53,133 nucleotides of DNA from Oscillospiraceae bacterium (GCA_910575265.1 CAJTEA010000016.1:1-53133); one strand, 5' to 3'. Shown: positions 1 through 9,133, counted from the stretch's first letter. Made by a program: numbers and translations. The notes: generated by a model not told the origin, from the sequence alone.

Positions 1-52
1 CTAACATACCAGTATCGGATTATAATTGCAATTAACTATTGGTTCAGGAACT

Positions 53-78
53 GCAAAAAAATTTAAAAAATTTTTTGC
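53..78. repeat. AT-rich inverted repeat near element end
   Basis: Arms GCAAAAAAATTT (53-64) and AAATTTTTTGC (68-78) form a near-perfect palindrome in the non-integrase DNA just outside the break at 97. It could be a weak bidirectional terminator or a recombinase or IHF-type binding region at the end of the incoming element. Only the symmetry is seen directly. Confidence 0.5.
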
Positions 79-85
79 CTTGTAC

Positions 86-99
86 TTGACATAAGGGTG
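86..99 (+). promoter_or_regulatory. left half of a recombined att site with a stranded -35 (TTGACA)
   Basis: TTGACA at 86-91 is followed by TAAGGGTG, where GGTG (96-99) is the tetranucleotide shared with the integrase. In the present order it faces the integrase fragment antisense and has no good -10. Joined to the other break (49939-49957) it would have a 17-nt spacer to TATAAT. I read this as an attL/attR-type half site; see the matching entry at 49939. Confidence 0.6.
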
Positions 100-1031
100 A
101 CGGAGGTCATGGAAACGGATATGCTTGCACCCGGCCCTTTCCAGAATCGTGGTCAGGCGCTTGCGGACAGAGGCGGGGTCCAAGGGCAGGTCATCTTTTC
201 TGGGCGAGGGGAACATCCAGCAGGAGTGTACCTGCTGGCGGTATTCCTTTATGACACCCAGGAGCGGAGCGGGAAGGATGATCGTCCGGTTGGCGGCTTT
301 GGTTTTAGGCTGGGAGATGATTAACTCTCCCTTGGCCCGATGGACCTGCCGCTCCACCCTCAATGTCCCGGTCTTGAAATTGAGGTCATCCCACTGGAGG
401 GCCAGAAGTTCGCCTCGACGCAGGCCGGTGGCAATCTCCAGCAGGAGCAGTTCATAGCAGCTATCCTCTCTGGCTTGAATCAGCAAACGCTGGACCTCCT
501 CTGGAGTGAGCACTTGCATTTCCCTGGGCTTGGCGGGAGGAAGCCGGCATCCATCGGCAGGGTTGCGGGCGATCAGTTTCTTGGAGACAGCCATCTCCAG
601 CGCCGAGCGGAGTGTGGTGTGACAGCCCCGCACCGTCTGGTCGGAGAGGCCGCTGCCATAGTGACCAACATTCTTGATTCGTCCGTTTTGCTTGAGGTCG
701 GTGTAGAACTGCTGGAGGTCATTTTGCGTGAGCTTATCTAATGGAGTGTCCCCCAATGCAGGGATGATGTAGTTGTAAATTCGCTGCTCATAGGACATCT
801 GGGTGTTGGGCCGGAGATTGGGTTTCTTACAGGAATGATACCAATGATCCAGCCACTGGCCCAGGGTCATACCTGGTTTGGCGGCGGGTTCCGGTTTCCC
901 GATGCTGGCAGTCAAATCTTTTAACTTCTGAACACATTCGGATTTTGTCTTTGCCAGAACATTTCTCGTTTTGGGCAGACCCTTGTCATCATAACCGGTA
1001 ACGGCTCGATCCTCCCAGCGCCCATCCTTTC

Positions 1032-2240
1032 TCAGGCGGACGCTGCCGCTGCCCCGTTTTCTGCGTTTTGCCACGGTTTCAACTCCTCTCCAAGCAACTC
1101 TGTCAGAAAATCGCCTACCACCTCTGAGGCTCGCTTCTGCATATCTCCGGTGACGTGGGTGTAGGTATCCAGGGTGAACGATGCCCGGCTGTGACCCAGG
1201 ATGCCAGAGAGTGTCTTGGCGTCCACGCCGCTGGACAGCGCATGGGTCGAGAACGTGTGTCTGAGGTCGTGAAATCGGATGCTGGGCAGGCCGGCGCTTT
1301 TCAGCAAGGCCTTCAAGCGGCTGTAGGCAGTACGGGGATTGACAGGCAGCTCCGGCTTCAGAGGATTGGAGAATATCCACTCAGTCAGCGTGGTGTTCTT
1401 TCGCTCACAGAGGACCTGCACTGTGCTGGCCGGCAGCACGATCTTGCGAGTACCAGCATAGGTCTTGGTATCCCCGACGGTGAGCACCCCGCCCTTTTCC
1501 ACATGGATGGTGCGCTGGATTTTCAGCACTCCATGCTCCGCGTCGAAGTCCTCCCAGCGCAGACCGCAGATCTCACCCAGCCGCAGGCCAGTGGTCAGTT
1601 CGGTGTAGAAGAAGTCCCGCCAAATATCGTCCGCTTGAATCGCGGCCATGAACGTATCGAGCTGTTCATCGTTGAGGATTTGCTTGGGCGGTGGCTTTTG
1701 CTTGGGGGCAGTGACGTCCGCGACCGGATTCCTGGGGATCAGCCGAAGTTGCTCCGCTGCGCCCATCGCCCCGTAGAGCAGGGTGTGGATACAGTGTACC
1801 ATGCTGTCGGACAACTGGTGTCCGTATTTTTTGTGCTTGCGGATGCGGCCCCGCTTCTTCAGATGGGCATACAGCTTTTGTATTTCTGCCGGGGTAATTT
1901 GGTTGAGCGGCCTGTCGCCGAGGGTGGGCTTGATGTAGAGGTCAGCGTAGCGGCGGTAGGTCTGGAGCGTGCCGGGGCGCACAGTGCCTGCCATGTACTT
2001 GTCCAGCCAACGGTTCAACCATTCGCCCATCGTCATGGAACTGTCCTCGGTCAGATCTACGCCTTGGTAGGAGTCGATCTCCTGTCGGAGTTTTACGGAC
2101 AGTTCTTTCTGCGTGGGAGCGTAGACGTAGTGGAAGATGGAGTCGCCGTTTTCCTTGTGGCCCACCACGATGCGGCCCTCCCACCGACCGTCGTCCCGCT
2201 TGCGTACCATGCCGTCACCGGACGGTCTGCGTTTTGCCAT
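1032..2240 (-). CDS. tyrosine integrase (complete)
   Basis: Site-specific recombinase of 402 aa, full length for ICE/phage integrases. The order is a basic arm-binding N-terminus (1-60, with DGRWEGRIV), a SAM-like core-binding domain (about 68-180) and a catalytic domain with Arg in TGLRLGE (about 220), HDLRHTF (about 332), GH in LGHSRAS and the Tyr nucleophile in DTYTHVT (about 366). All catalytic residues are present. ATG follows AGGAGGTGAATGACAA, 3 bp after the stop of the DUF6809-like gene, so it is operonic with the excisionase module. Its last 43 bp overlap the start of the split integrase. It may be the only working recombinase of this module. Confidence 0.92.
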   Translation of the reverse strand: MAKRRPSGDGMVRKRDDGRWEGRIVVGHKENGDSIFHYVYAPTQKELSVKLRQEIDSYQGVDLTEDSSMTMGEWLNRWLDKYMAGTVRPGTLQTYRRYADLYIKPTLGDRPLNQITPAEIQKLYAHLKKRGRIRKHKKYGHQLSDSMVHCIHTLLYGAMGAAEQLRLIPRNPVADVTAPKQKPPPKQILNDEQLDTFMAAIQADDIWRDFFYTELTTGLRLGEICGLRWEDFDAEHGVLKIQRTIHVEKGGVLTVGDTKTYAGTRKIVLPASTVQVLCERKNTTLTEWIFSNPLKPELPVNPRTAYSRLKALLKSAGLPSIRFHDLRHTFSTHALSSGVDAKTLSGILGHSRASFTLDTYTHVTGDMQKRASEVVGDFLTELLGEELKPWQNAENGAAAASA

Positions 2241-2243
2241 TTG

Positions 2244-2540
2244 TCATTCACCTCCTGTCCGAATATCACCGTCGTTTTCGTCCATGCACTCCGCTATCAG
2301 CCTGACACCCAATCGGAAACCCAAGATAAAATTCTCGGTTGCTGTGATACTGTTGATCTCATGCTGGGAGCGGATAAGTTTTGTAAGAGTCTCCTGCTCG
2401 GTTTCCTCCAGCTGTTCCATGAGCTGCTTTTCATATTTGGCGACACGGTCTACTGCCCGCTTCAGTTCTGAGCCAGGTGTCATCTGCTGCTCATTGGGTG
2501 TGATGTTGCCGTAGTAGAGATCTTCCAGGATCGTTCTCAT
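2244..2540 (-). CDS. small DUF6809-like protein
   Basis: 98-aa acidic, helical protein beginning MRTILEDLYYGNI, a start I associate from memory with DUF6809 proteins carried beside ICE integrases. The region around residues 25-70 is charged and probably coiled coil. I place the start at 2540 because GGAGGCGAT lies 5 nt upstream; an ORF extending to 2663 has no ribosome site. It sits between the RHH-like gene and the integrase in one leftward operon. Function is unknown; a role in element regulation or excision is inference from position. Confidence 0.7.
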   Translation of the reverse strand: MRTILEDLYYGNITPNEQQMTPGSELKRAVDRVAKYEKQLMEQLEETEQETLTKLIRSQHEINSITATENFILGFRLGVRLIAECMDENDGDIRTGGE

Positions 2541-2659
2541 ATCTATCGCCTCCTTTGCAACACAAACACATACCACACTTTGCGGAATATAGCTACTACT
2601 TTTTTCGAGGGCTTTTATTCTTTGTTTTGCGGCGCAGAATTTGAACAGGGTGCGGGTGA

Positions 2660-3106
2660 TCATAGGCTACCCCTCTGGTAGCGGACAGTGTCGTCCAGCG
2701 AAATGCTGCCGCTGGTCTTTTTCACATCCTGGATGCACCGTCCCCGCAGCGCCCTGAGCTGCTCATCGGGAATCTCCATTCCTGCCGCCAGCACATTCAT
2801 CACCATGTCCTGCTCCACCGCCAGCTTGAAGAGCAGACGGCAGATGCGGTTCTCGGTATCCTGAACCGTACCACGCAGGACGGACGCCAGCGCGGGTGGC
2901 AGATAGGCGGTGGCGTCCTGACCGGAGACGTAGCCGGCGTAGAACAGCGCGGCCTTTTCCAGATACTCACTGCGGCTTTTGCAGTTCGCAATTTTCATTG
3001 CTCTGTCCATCACTTCCAGTGTGGATGGGTACAGCCAGACGGGGATGCGGGTCTTGACTTCTGCGGGTGTGTTTGGTTCCACCGAAATGTGCGTATTTTT
3101 GCTCAT
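2660..3106 (-). CDS. ribbon-helix-helix-like DNA-binding protein of the element
   Basis: 148 aa. Residues 12-45 (VKTRIPVWLYPSTLEVMDRA, then a SRSEYLEKA helix) have the strand-helix-helix pattern of RHH/MetJ-Arc proteins, which bind DNA as dimers. The rest is helical and has no known domain to me. Start at 3106 is set by AGGAGGAAT just upstream; the longer frame to 3394 runs through an intergenic hairpin and repeats. It lies 3' of four ACCACCT repeats (3134-3308) that could be its binding sites or iterons. Role in plasmid/ICE maintenance or relaxosome is inferred. Confidence 0.7.
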   Translation of the reverse strand: MSKNTHISVEPNTPAEVKTRIPVWLYPSTLEVMDRAMKIANCKSRSEYLEKAALFYAGYVSGQDATAYLPPALASVLRGTVQDTENRICRLLFKLAVEQDMVMNVLAAGMEIPDEQLRALRGRCIQDVKKTSGSISLDDTVRYQRGSL

Positions 3107-3133
3107 TGGAAAATTCCTCCTTTTTGTTGGAAA

Positions 3134-3308
3134 ACCACCTGTCACAGCCACCTTGGAAAAGGTTGAAACAGGGCGGTTTTTCCTCTGTTTTTCTTCATTC
3201 CGACCACCTGGGACAGCCAACAGGGGGTAAAACCGACCACCTATTGAAAAGCCCCGACCCGCGTTGCGGGGCGGTGTGGCTGGCAGGGGGGCGTGTAAGC
3301 GACCACCT
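3134..3308. repeat. four ACCACCT direct repeats (iteron- or operator-like)
   Basis: ACCACCT occurs at 3134, 3203, 3236 and 3302, always followed or preceded by similar bases. The first two extend to ACCACCTGTCACAGCC and ACCACCTGGGACAGCC, and the last three are preceded by CG. They fill the 375-bp gene-free stretch between the RHH-like gene and the HTH gene. They could be iterons of a replication origin or RHH operators. Apart from the terminator at 3247-3272, I see nothing else in 3107-3481. Confidence 0.5.
3247..3272 (-). terminator. rho-independent terminator
   Basis: GCCCCG (3251-3256) pairs with CGGGGC (3267-3272). On the minus strand the stem is followed by TTTTC. It would end transcription from the HTH gene at 3482-3916 before the RHH gene. 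Confidence 0.55.
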
Positions 3309-3481
3309 GCCTTTATCCTGCACCTTTTTCGACCCCCCGGTTCACCTGCCACTTTCGGCTGTGCTAATTCCGCTGGATGGCGCACACAGGCCACACGCTT
3401 TGGACACAGCTGCGTCTGCGGTGAGCAGTGGCTTTGTTACCCTCCGGACACCATCGGGGCCACACAGCGGCGCACAGGCTG

Positions 3482-3916
3482 TCACGCTGAGTGCGCACTG
3501 TTGCTGCGGAGTGCGAGTGCCGTTGCGACCCGCTGACGCTCAGCCGCCACATCCATCTGCGCCAACTGCTGTTCGTAGAACTGGTCGAGTGCCAACTGGA
3601 TCGGGCGGATGGTGTAGAGCAGATTGCCGTTGCGCTTCATACCGTCTCTGGTAGTGACTGTCGTGCTCTCTGTACTGATGAGCTGCCGCTCCTCCAGCTC
3701 ACACACATACTTGCGGACGGTGTTGGCGCTCATCCTCGCCGCTCTGCCGATAGTTTTGTAGCTGGGCCAGCATTGGTAGGTGTTTCGGTTCTCACAGCAG
3801 ATCAGATAAGAGTAGACGGCCAGCGCGCCGGGTGACAGGCCCAGCAGGAATATCTCGTTGGGCAACAGGAAGCAGTTCCTGATCGGATCACGCTTGGGCC
3901 ACGGTGTGTACTTCAC
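3482..3916 (-). CDS. helix-turn-helix (HTH_36-type) element protein
   Basis: 144-aa DNA-binding protein. Residues about 30-90 form a winged-helix: LSPGALAVYSYLICCENRNTYQ, then WPSYKTIGRAARMSANTVRKYVCELE, the pattern of HTH_36/replication-initiator-like proteins next to excisionases in Firmicute ICEs. GTG at 3916 is preferred because GGGAGGTG lies 5 nt upstream and the GTG overlaps the excisionase stop by 4 nt (GTGA), implying translational coupling. The C-terminal 50 aa are helical and Ala/Gln rich. It may be a replication or regulatory protein of the element; no catalytic motif is visible. Confidence 0.75.
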   Translation of the reverse strand: MKYTPWPKRDPIRNCFLLPNEIFLLGLSPGALAVYSYLICCENRNTYQCWPSYKTIGRAARMSANTVRKYVCELEERQLISTESTTVTTRDGMKRNGNLLYTIRPIQLALDQFYEQQLAQMDVAAERQRVATALALRSNSAHSA

Positions 3917-4125
3917 TCTGCACCTCCCTGGGTGTGTTGCGACACCCACTCTACGAATTTCTCTTTGGGTACTACGAGCCTGCTGCCAACTTTCAGCACC
4001 GGGAAATCTGGCTCATGCATCAACTCGTACCCGCTGGACGGTGAGACACCCAGTACCCTTGCCACCGTTGCCGCATTCAGGAACAGTGGCAGCTCTTCGT
4101 AGCTTTTGTAACTGGATTCTTTCAT
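3913..4125 (-). CDS. xis: excisionase-family DNA-binding protein (MerR-like HTH)
   Basis: 70 aa with a single winged-helix: PLFLNAATVARVLGVSPSSGYELMHEP followed by FPVLKVGSRLVVPKEKFVEWV, the signature of small excisionase/HTH_17 proteins. Such proteins bend DNA at att sites to direct integrase towards excision. It is the first gene of the leftward module that ends with two integrases. Its upstream region (4126-4480) holds two copies of TACCACAACCTC that could be its target. The symbol reflects family, not proven function. Confidence 0.8.
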   Translation of the reverse strand: MKESSYKSYEELPLFLNAATVARVLGVSPSSGYELMHEPDFPVLKVGSRLVVPKEKFVEWVSQHTQGGAE

Positions 4126-4198
4126 GCTGTGCTTGATCTCCTTTCTTCATGACATGATTTTCTTCTCTGCTTTTCTGGACTGACTTCCCTCACTCTTC

Positions 4199-4300
4199 TA
4201 CCACAACCTCTGGCGGCAGAAACGGAACTTTCTTATAGACGAGTTTACAAAATGTTTACCGATTCAGAGCGCAGGCCCCTCATCCCTATACCACAACCTC
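4199..4300. repeat. direct repeat pair TACCACAACCTC, 90 bp apart
   Basis: Identical 12-mers at 4199-4210 and 4289-4300 lie upstream of the excisionase gene. Paired direct repeats at this place are typical of integrase-arm or Xis binding sites, but no experiment or conservation supports it here. The rest of the 4126-4480 gap holds only the terminator at 4344-4382. Confidence 0.45.
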
Positions 4301-4343
4301 CAGAGCCCAAAAGCGACGTTTTTTCCTGAAAAATTTTAGCAGT

Positions 4344-4382
4344 AGAAAAATCACCCACCAGAGTTGAGTCTGGCAGGTGATT
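4344..4382 (-). terminator. terminator of the first restriction-modification operon
   Basis: AATCACCCACCAGA (4349-4362) pairs with TCTGGCAGGTGATT (4369-4382), with two mismatches and a 6-nt loop. On the minus strand the stem ends in TTTTTC. It lies about 100 bp after the Res stop codon. Confidence 0.75.
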
Positions 4383-4480
4383 GTATCAGATGATTTGATG
4401 GGTATCTGATGATAGGCGGTACTTCTTTGTTTAGGCGTAGTAAAAATTGAGTATGTCTGGGAAGAGCGAAATACTAAAAA

Positions 4481-7147
4481 TCACAGTTCCTGAAATCGCT
4501 GAGCCAGCTGCATGAAGGAGGAGCTTGGCAGAACCTGCTTGGATGGGATAAACAGATAGCGCCATTCCTTATAGCCGTTGGCTTTGCCCCAGCGGGAAGC
4601 CGCCTCGCAGTACTGTATACCGCGTTTTTTCTTGGCGATCACATCAGGATCGTTCAGTTTATCCTCGCCCTTAACCTCGACCAGGTAGATGATCTGCTCT
4701 GTTTCCACAACAAAATCCGGCTCATAGATGTGGCCGCAGTTGTAGGTGATGTTGAACTCTCTGGGATGAGGGCGGAGCCAATTCAGAACGTCATCGTCTG
4801 ATTCCAGCACACGGGCAAGCGTCAGTTCGCCCTCTTTGCTGTCGAACTTCGCGGTGGTGAAAACGCCATTCCTGATTCCGGTGAAAAGAACCGACCGGAT
4901 GTCCTCAGTGAACTCCTCATACAGACCGACCCTTTCTTTGAACTGGTAGCTCTGCTGCATGTTGTAGTTCCTGGTACCCACGACCTCCTCTTGGAGGAAT
5001 CCATTCTCACAGTAGAAATGACGCATCATCTGCTGATAAATCTTGTTCCCGATATCTCGCTTGTACATCATAACGATGTTCTGCATTCCGTTTGTGCCGT
5101 ACTCTGCTTCATAGTGGTCACAGAGCTGCGTGATCAGCTTGAACAGCAGAGCAGAGCACTTCATATAATCAATTTCCGGTTTGGCGCGAAGCTGCTCCAA
5201 GATCACCTTCTTGGGATTGTACCCCTCAAAATCAATGGCGGCACCCTTGATCCTCTGTCTGTCCTGCATATCCTCCAGATTCTGAATGAGCAGTTCGTTC
5301 TTGATCGGCACATGGGTAAAATCAGTCAGCTCCAAATCGAAATCGGTGAAGACATATTCCTCAACGCCGGCATCCGTGATCTTGATACGGGGAATGGGAA
5401 TAAATCCGGACTGTGCGGCGCGGTGGGTTTCCTCGGTCTGGTACAGCATCCAAGCGGTGAGGGGCATTTCGTTCTCCCGGAAAACATCTCCCAGATCCTT
5501 GTCCCCAGAGACTTTCTCCTTCACCTCTGCCACAATTTTCTGTGCCTGGGTGGGCGTTACCGTGTGTTCCGGGGAGGTTTGGATTTGTGCGGAGACAGCT
5601 TGCTGGATGAGCTCCACTGTGGTTTCCAGCAGGGCGTCAGCGGCATCGGACTTTTGCATTCCGGTTTGCTGATAGGCAGTTTCCAGGGCCTTGTTCGGCT
5701 CCAGGTCAAGGGCAAACTGGGTGTGCGTGACCTGCTCCGGGACGAATTCCTCGGCCTTGATGATGTTGCCTGCCTTGAAAATGGAGTCGCCTTTTTGAGC
5801 CTCGGCCAGAATGTCGGCGAACTTGTCGTGGGCGGTGAGCATGACTGCGTCCACGTCCCGGTCGCCGGTGCGCTCCCCGTAGGGCAGGCGCAGGCCCCGG
5901 CCCACCATCTGCTCCCGCAGGATTTTGGAGGCTGCGGTGCGCAGAGGGACGATGGTGTAGAGGTTGTTGACGTCCCAGCCCTCTTTCAGCATATTGACGT
6001 GGATGACGATTTCCACCGGGTTCTCCGGGCTTTCCACATCCAGCAGCAGGCGGGTGTTGGCCTCACTCTCCGCGCCCTTCTGCTTGGAGTGGACAACGAT
6101 GGTCTTATTGCGGTAGGCTCCATCCCGGAACTCGTCGGAGCGGATGTAGTCCTCCACCCAGGCGGCGTGGGCAGTGTCCTTGCAGACCACCAGCATAAAA
6201 GGTTTTACTGTTCGAACGGGCTTGTCTGGAGTGCTGCTGTTGGCGGCGTACAGCTCCAGTTTCCGCTTCGCATTTTCGTGGCAGGTGATACCGTCGGTCA
6301 GCATCAGCTTGTCCAGCGCCTCGTCGCCAAAATTATAGAAGTCAATGTCGGAGCGGGTCACGGCGAAGGGGGTGCGGGTGTAGCCGTCCTCAATGGCCTT
6401 AGACAGGGGATACTCATACACCACATTTTTGAAGGGGACCTGTTTGGCCCCCTTGGTCACAAGAGGGGTGGCGGTCAGCTCCAGGCCCAACAGCGGGTGG
6501 AGTTCGTTCAAGGCCTGGGCACCCTTTTCCGCCCGATAGTGGTGGGACTCGTCCATAATGAGCACCAGGTCCGACAGGCTGGAAAGATACTGATAGAACG
6601 AGCTGCCAATGAACTCGTTTACCCGCCTCATGTTGGCCCCTTCCTTGTTAAATTTGTCGATGTTATAGACAAAAATATGGATATCTGATTCAAACAGGGA
6701 GATGGGTTTTTCTCTGTAATCGTCGTCTGTGATGATTTGGGGCAGGGCGGAGAAACAGCCCAGCCCTTTGAACACATATTTGGGGCTGTTGTTGTCGCTG
6801 AGATCTTTTTTCAGCTTCTCATAGATGGTGGTGTTGGGGGCGACAACAAAAAAATTCCTGATGTTGTGCTGGGTATACAGATAGGCGATAAAGGCCCCCA
6901 TCAGCCGGGTTTTGCCTACCCCAGTAGCCAGGGCGAAGGTCAGGGAGAGAAACTCCCGCTCGAAATCGGAGCAGATGGGATACATAGCGTGGACGGCGCC
7001 CAGGGCCGCATTCAGATTCATATCCTTGCGCAGCTGCACACTGTTTACGATTTCCTCCAGGATTTTGAGAGATTCCTTCTGAGGCTTGCGCAGGGACATG
7101 ACGCCGCTGATGTAGTCCGTGGTATACAGGGGAAAATCATTCCGCAT
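4481..7147 (-). CDS. type III restriction enzyme Res subunit (helicase-nuclease)
   Basis: 888-aa ATP-dependent restriction subunit that works with the Mod protein encoded directly upstream. Walker A is ATGVGKT (74-80), motif II DESHH (about 200), SF2 motif VI near QMVGRGLRLP, and a C-terminal PD-(D/E)XK nuclease reads PDFVVETEQ...YLVEVKGED (about 805-825). Start at 7147 is set by GAGGAGGAATACG and overlaps the mod stop by 11 bp; a longer frame begins at 7168 without a ribosome site. Length is usual for Res proteins. Known family role: Res and Mod together cleave DNA after translocation between head-to-head unmodified sites. The recognition site cannot be read from sequence. Confidence 0.9.
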   Translation of the reverse strand: MRNDFPLYTTDYISGVMSLRKPQKESLKILEEIVNSVQLRKDMNLNAALGAVHAMYPICSDFEREFLSLTFALATGVGKTRLMGAFIAYLYTQHNIRNFFVVAPNTTIYEKLKKDLSDNNSPKYVFKGLGCFSALPQIITDDDYREKPISLFESDIHIFVYNIDKFNKEGANMRRVNEFIGSSFYQYLSSLSDLVLIMDESHHYRAEKGAQALNELHPLLGLELTATPLVTKGAKQVPFKNVVYEYPLSKAIEDGYTRTPFAVTRSDIDFYNFGDEALDKLMLTDGITCHENAKRKLELYAANSSTPDKPVRTVKPFMLVVCKDTAHAAWVEDYIRSDEFRDGAYRNKTIVVHSKQKGAESEANTRLLLDVESPENPVEIVIHVNMLKEGWDVNNLYTIVPLRTAASKILREQMVGRGLRLPYGERTGDRDVDAVMLTAHDKFADILAEAQKGDSIFKAGNIIKAEEFVPEQVTHTQFALDLEPNKALETAYQQTGMQKSDAADALLETTVELIQQAVSAQIQTSPEHTVTPTQAQKIVAEVKEKVSGDKDLGDVFRENEMPLTAWMLYQTEETHRAAQSGFIPIPRIKITDAGVEEYVFTDFDLELTDFTHVPIKNELLIQNLEDMQDRQRIKGAAIDFEGYNPKKVILEQLRAKPEIDYMKCSALLFKLITQLCDHYEAEYGTNGMQNIVMMYKRDIGNKIYQQMMRHFYCENGFLQEEVVGTRNYNMQQSYQFKERVGLYEEFTEDIRSVLFTGIRNGVFTTAKFDSKEGELTLARVLESDDDVLNWLRPHPREFNITYNCGHIYEPDFVVETEQIIYLVEVKGEDKLNDPDVIAKKKRGIQYCEAASRWGKANGYKEWRYLFIPSKQVLPSSSFMQLAQRFQEL

Positions 7148-8756
7148 CGTATTCCTCCTCGTCCTCATACACCGGGGGATGTACGATATTCAGATTGTAA
7201 TCCGTTTTGCCAAACTCACAGCGTTCCAAGAGCATCTGGGGAATTTTTTTGACGGTGATATGGTCATAGACCCTGTCCAATCCCTTGTCGTAGGAGCAGC
7301 AGGCGATGGTGAGGTGCTCGTCCTCCTCCATGGTGCTTTGGATGGAGTCCAGATAATCGCTGTTCAAGTGGCGGGTGGTGACGAACAGATAGGACTTTTC
7401 ACTGCCCGAGGACTGCTTCCAGAACAGCTTGCCGTCCGGGTGGTAGGTGAAGCCCTCGTGGAGGGCCACGCCGGCGGCCAGCATGTCTGCGTCGTAATCC
7501 GGGTTGATGACCGCTTCTCCGAAGGCGTCCTCGTTGATGAGGGTGGGAGCCAGCTCGTAGAAACGGTATCCGCCGCCCTTTTCCCATTTGGCGGACTTGG
7601 TGATCCCGCCCGGGTCTTCCCCGGCGATCACCTTGTCAAGACGCACTTTGCAGTGGGTGTAGGCATGACTGCCCATTTCAATGCCGATGTACCGGCGGCC
7701 CATCTTGTGGGCAACGGCGGCGGTCGTGCCGGAGCCGAGGAAGGAGTCGAGAACCAGGTCGCCAGGGTTGGTGGCGAGTATAAGTACACGTTCAATTAGA
7801 CGCTCAGGCTTTGGGGTAGCAAATATACTCCCCAGGTTTAAAGTCATTGCTTCTTTTTTCGCCTCTTGATTATCCCCGACTTCTGTTCTAAACCAAATGG
7901 TTTTGGCTGATACTCCTTGTTTTACTTCAGAAAGAAACTTCTTTACAGCAGGAACGTTATTTCCATTTGCCCCAAACCAGATACGATTATCCGCAATTGC
8001 CTCTTGCATTTTCTCTTTTGTAAAATACCAATATCTTCCCTTTGCAGGTAATAATTTCCTTCCAGACGGTGTTATAAGTTCATAAATATTGGCTGATACT
8101 CCTGTCTTTGCATATTGTGCGCCACGTTGTCCGCCGGATAGGCTGATTGTGCCATCAACCGGTTTCCATGGGCCTCTTGGGTCGTTATCTGGATTTTTGT
8201 ATCTTCCATCCATTTCGGCTGTGCGAGGAAGCAATCGAGGCAACCATTTTTCCTTATTTTTGGCATAGACCAATATAAAATCATGACTATCTGAAAGCCA
8301 TTGAGCATTACCTTGTGGGGCATATTTCTTTTCCCAAATAACTGTATTTATAAAATTATTCCTACCAAAAATTTCGTCACAAAGAACCTTCAAATAATGT
8401 CCTTCGTCATCGTCAATACTTATCCAGATACTTCCATCTCCTGCCAACAAAGCACTCAAAATTTCCAGCCGAGACCGTATCAGTTGTAACCATTGGCTGT
8501 GCTCCAGATTATCGTCGTAATGCTCAAACGCAGAGCCAGTGTTGTAGGGTGGGTCGATGTAGATGCACTTCACCTGCCCGGCATACTTGCTCTCCAGTGC
8601 CTTCAGCGCCAGGAGGTTGTCCCCGTGGATGAGCATATTTTCCGTGTCCGGGTCGGCGGTGGTGTTGGACCGTGCGGCGTTCTCAATCAGCAGGCGGGGC
8701 TCCACCAAAATCGGCTCGTCCTTGCCGTACCAGGTCAGTTCCAGCTTATTGGCCAT
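7137..8756 (-). CDS. type III DNA adenine methyltransferase (Mod)
   Basis: 539 aa. The catalytic motif DPPY is at 68-71, and the AdoMet-binding motif DSFLGSGTT comes late (about 345). That order marks the beta class of N6-adenine/N4-cytosine methyltransferases, as in type III Mod. The variable middle (about 140-320) should hold the target-recognition domain and is AT-richer than the flanks, a common sign of swapped specificity modules. ATG at 8756 follows GGAGGCACACCGCA and overlaps the upstream 101-aa gene by 11 bp. It supplies modification and sequence recognition for the Res subunit. Confidence 0.92.
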   Translation of the reverse strand: MANKLELTWYGKDEPILVEPRLLIENAARSNTTADPDTENMLIHGDNLLALKALESKYAGQVKCIYIDPPYNTGSAFEHYDDNLEHSQWLQLIRSRLEILSALLAGDGSIWISIDDDEGHYLKVLCDEIFGRNNFINTVIWEKKYAPQGNAQWLSDSHDFILVYAKNKEKWLPRLLPRTAEMDGRYKNPDNDPRGPWKPVDGTISLSGGQRGAQYAKTGVSANIYELITPSGRKLLPAKGRYWYFTKEKMQEAIADNRIWFGANGNNVPAVKKFLSEVKQGVSAKTIWFRTEVGDNQEAKKEAMTLNLGSIFATPKPERLIERVLILATNPGDLVLDSFLGSGTTAAVAHKMGRRYIGIEMGSHAYTHCKVRLDKVIAGEDPGGITKSAKWEKGGGYRFYELAPTLINEDAFGEAVINPDYDADMLAAGVALHEGFTYHPDGKLFWKQSSGSEKSYLFVTTRHLNSDYLDSIQSTMEEDEHLTIACCSYDKGLDRVYDHITVKKIPQMLLERCEFGKTDYNLNIVHPPVYEDEEEYDAE

Positions 8757-9051
8757 TGCGGTGTGCCTCCAATTCCCGTTTTCCCAGTGCTTCAAGTTGA
8801 CTTATCAGGTTGGAATATACATCTTCGTCCGAAGCGGCTGCCCAAGGTTTTAATACTGTTGTAGGTTTTGCAGATATTTCCACAAAAATATCAGGATGAT
8901 TCACATTGTTTTTTTGACTTTGCCGGATAGCTGAATTGCGGTCAAGGGGCTTTTTGCTTAACTCGTTGTATGTATCAAGGATGTCCTGCTCCAGAGGGGT
9001 GAGGAGTCGATTTTGTTTTAGCAGCTCAGTAATAAGGCCTTTGATATCCAT
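8746..9051 (-). CDS. small protein of the type III operon
   Basis: 101-aa hydrophilic protein, first gene of the operon. ATG at 9051 follows AGGAGGAATTTGCACC. The N-terminal half (MDIKGLITELLKQNRLLTPLEQDILDTYNEL) is helical. The C-terminal half is acidic with SQLEALGKRELEAH and may be coiled coil. The 3' end overlaps mod by 11 bp, so it is translationally coupled. I recognise no domain. Its place suggests an accessory or regulatory partner of the restriction enzyme, which is inference only. Confidence 0.7.
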   Translation of the reverse strand: MDIKGLITELLKQNRLLTPLEQDILDTYNELSKKPLDRNSAIRQSQKNNVNHPDIFVEISAKPTTVLKPWAAASDEDVYSNLISQLEALGKRELEAHRNGQ

Positions 9052-9133
9052 GGTGCAAATTCCTCCTGAAGTAATGCGATTTTAATTTATTATAGCATTG
9101 ACATGGCAGAATGTCCAACAGAAAAGGCGAAAA

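Larger units (their letters stand above)
1..1074 (-). pseudogene. tyrosine integrase, N-terminal part only
   Basis: Site-specific tyrosine recombinase cut in two. A GTG start at 1074 (GGAGAGGAG ribosome site 8 nt upstream) opens MAKRRKRGSG, an arm-binding N-terminus. A SAM-like core-binding domain (about residues 65-175) and the start of the catalytic domain follow, with the first catalytic Arg in TGLRRGE and then HDLRH. At codon 326 (His, 97-99) family similarity stops. About 31 unrelated codons from AT-rich DNA run to a TAG at 1-3. The second catalytic His and the Tyr nucleophile are absent, so this piece cannot recombine DNA. The missing part (LFATMSLEHG..., IGH, Tyr) lies at 49954-50397 on the plus strand; rejoined they would give about 472 aa. 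The start overlaps the upstream integrase by 43 bp. Confidence 0.9.

Noticed and set aside
1155-2471. 438-aa plus-strand ORF opposite the integrase
   Set aside because: Antisense shadow of GC-rich integrase codons; low-complexity translation and no ribosome site. Similar long shadows (4991-6688, 25407-26279, 28367-29875, 46004-46951) were dropped for the same reason.
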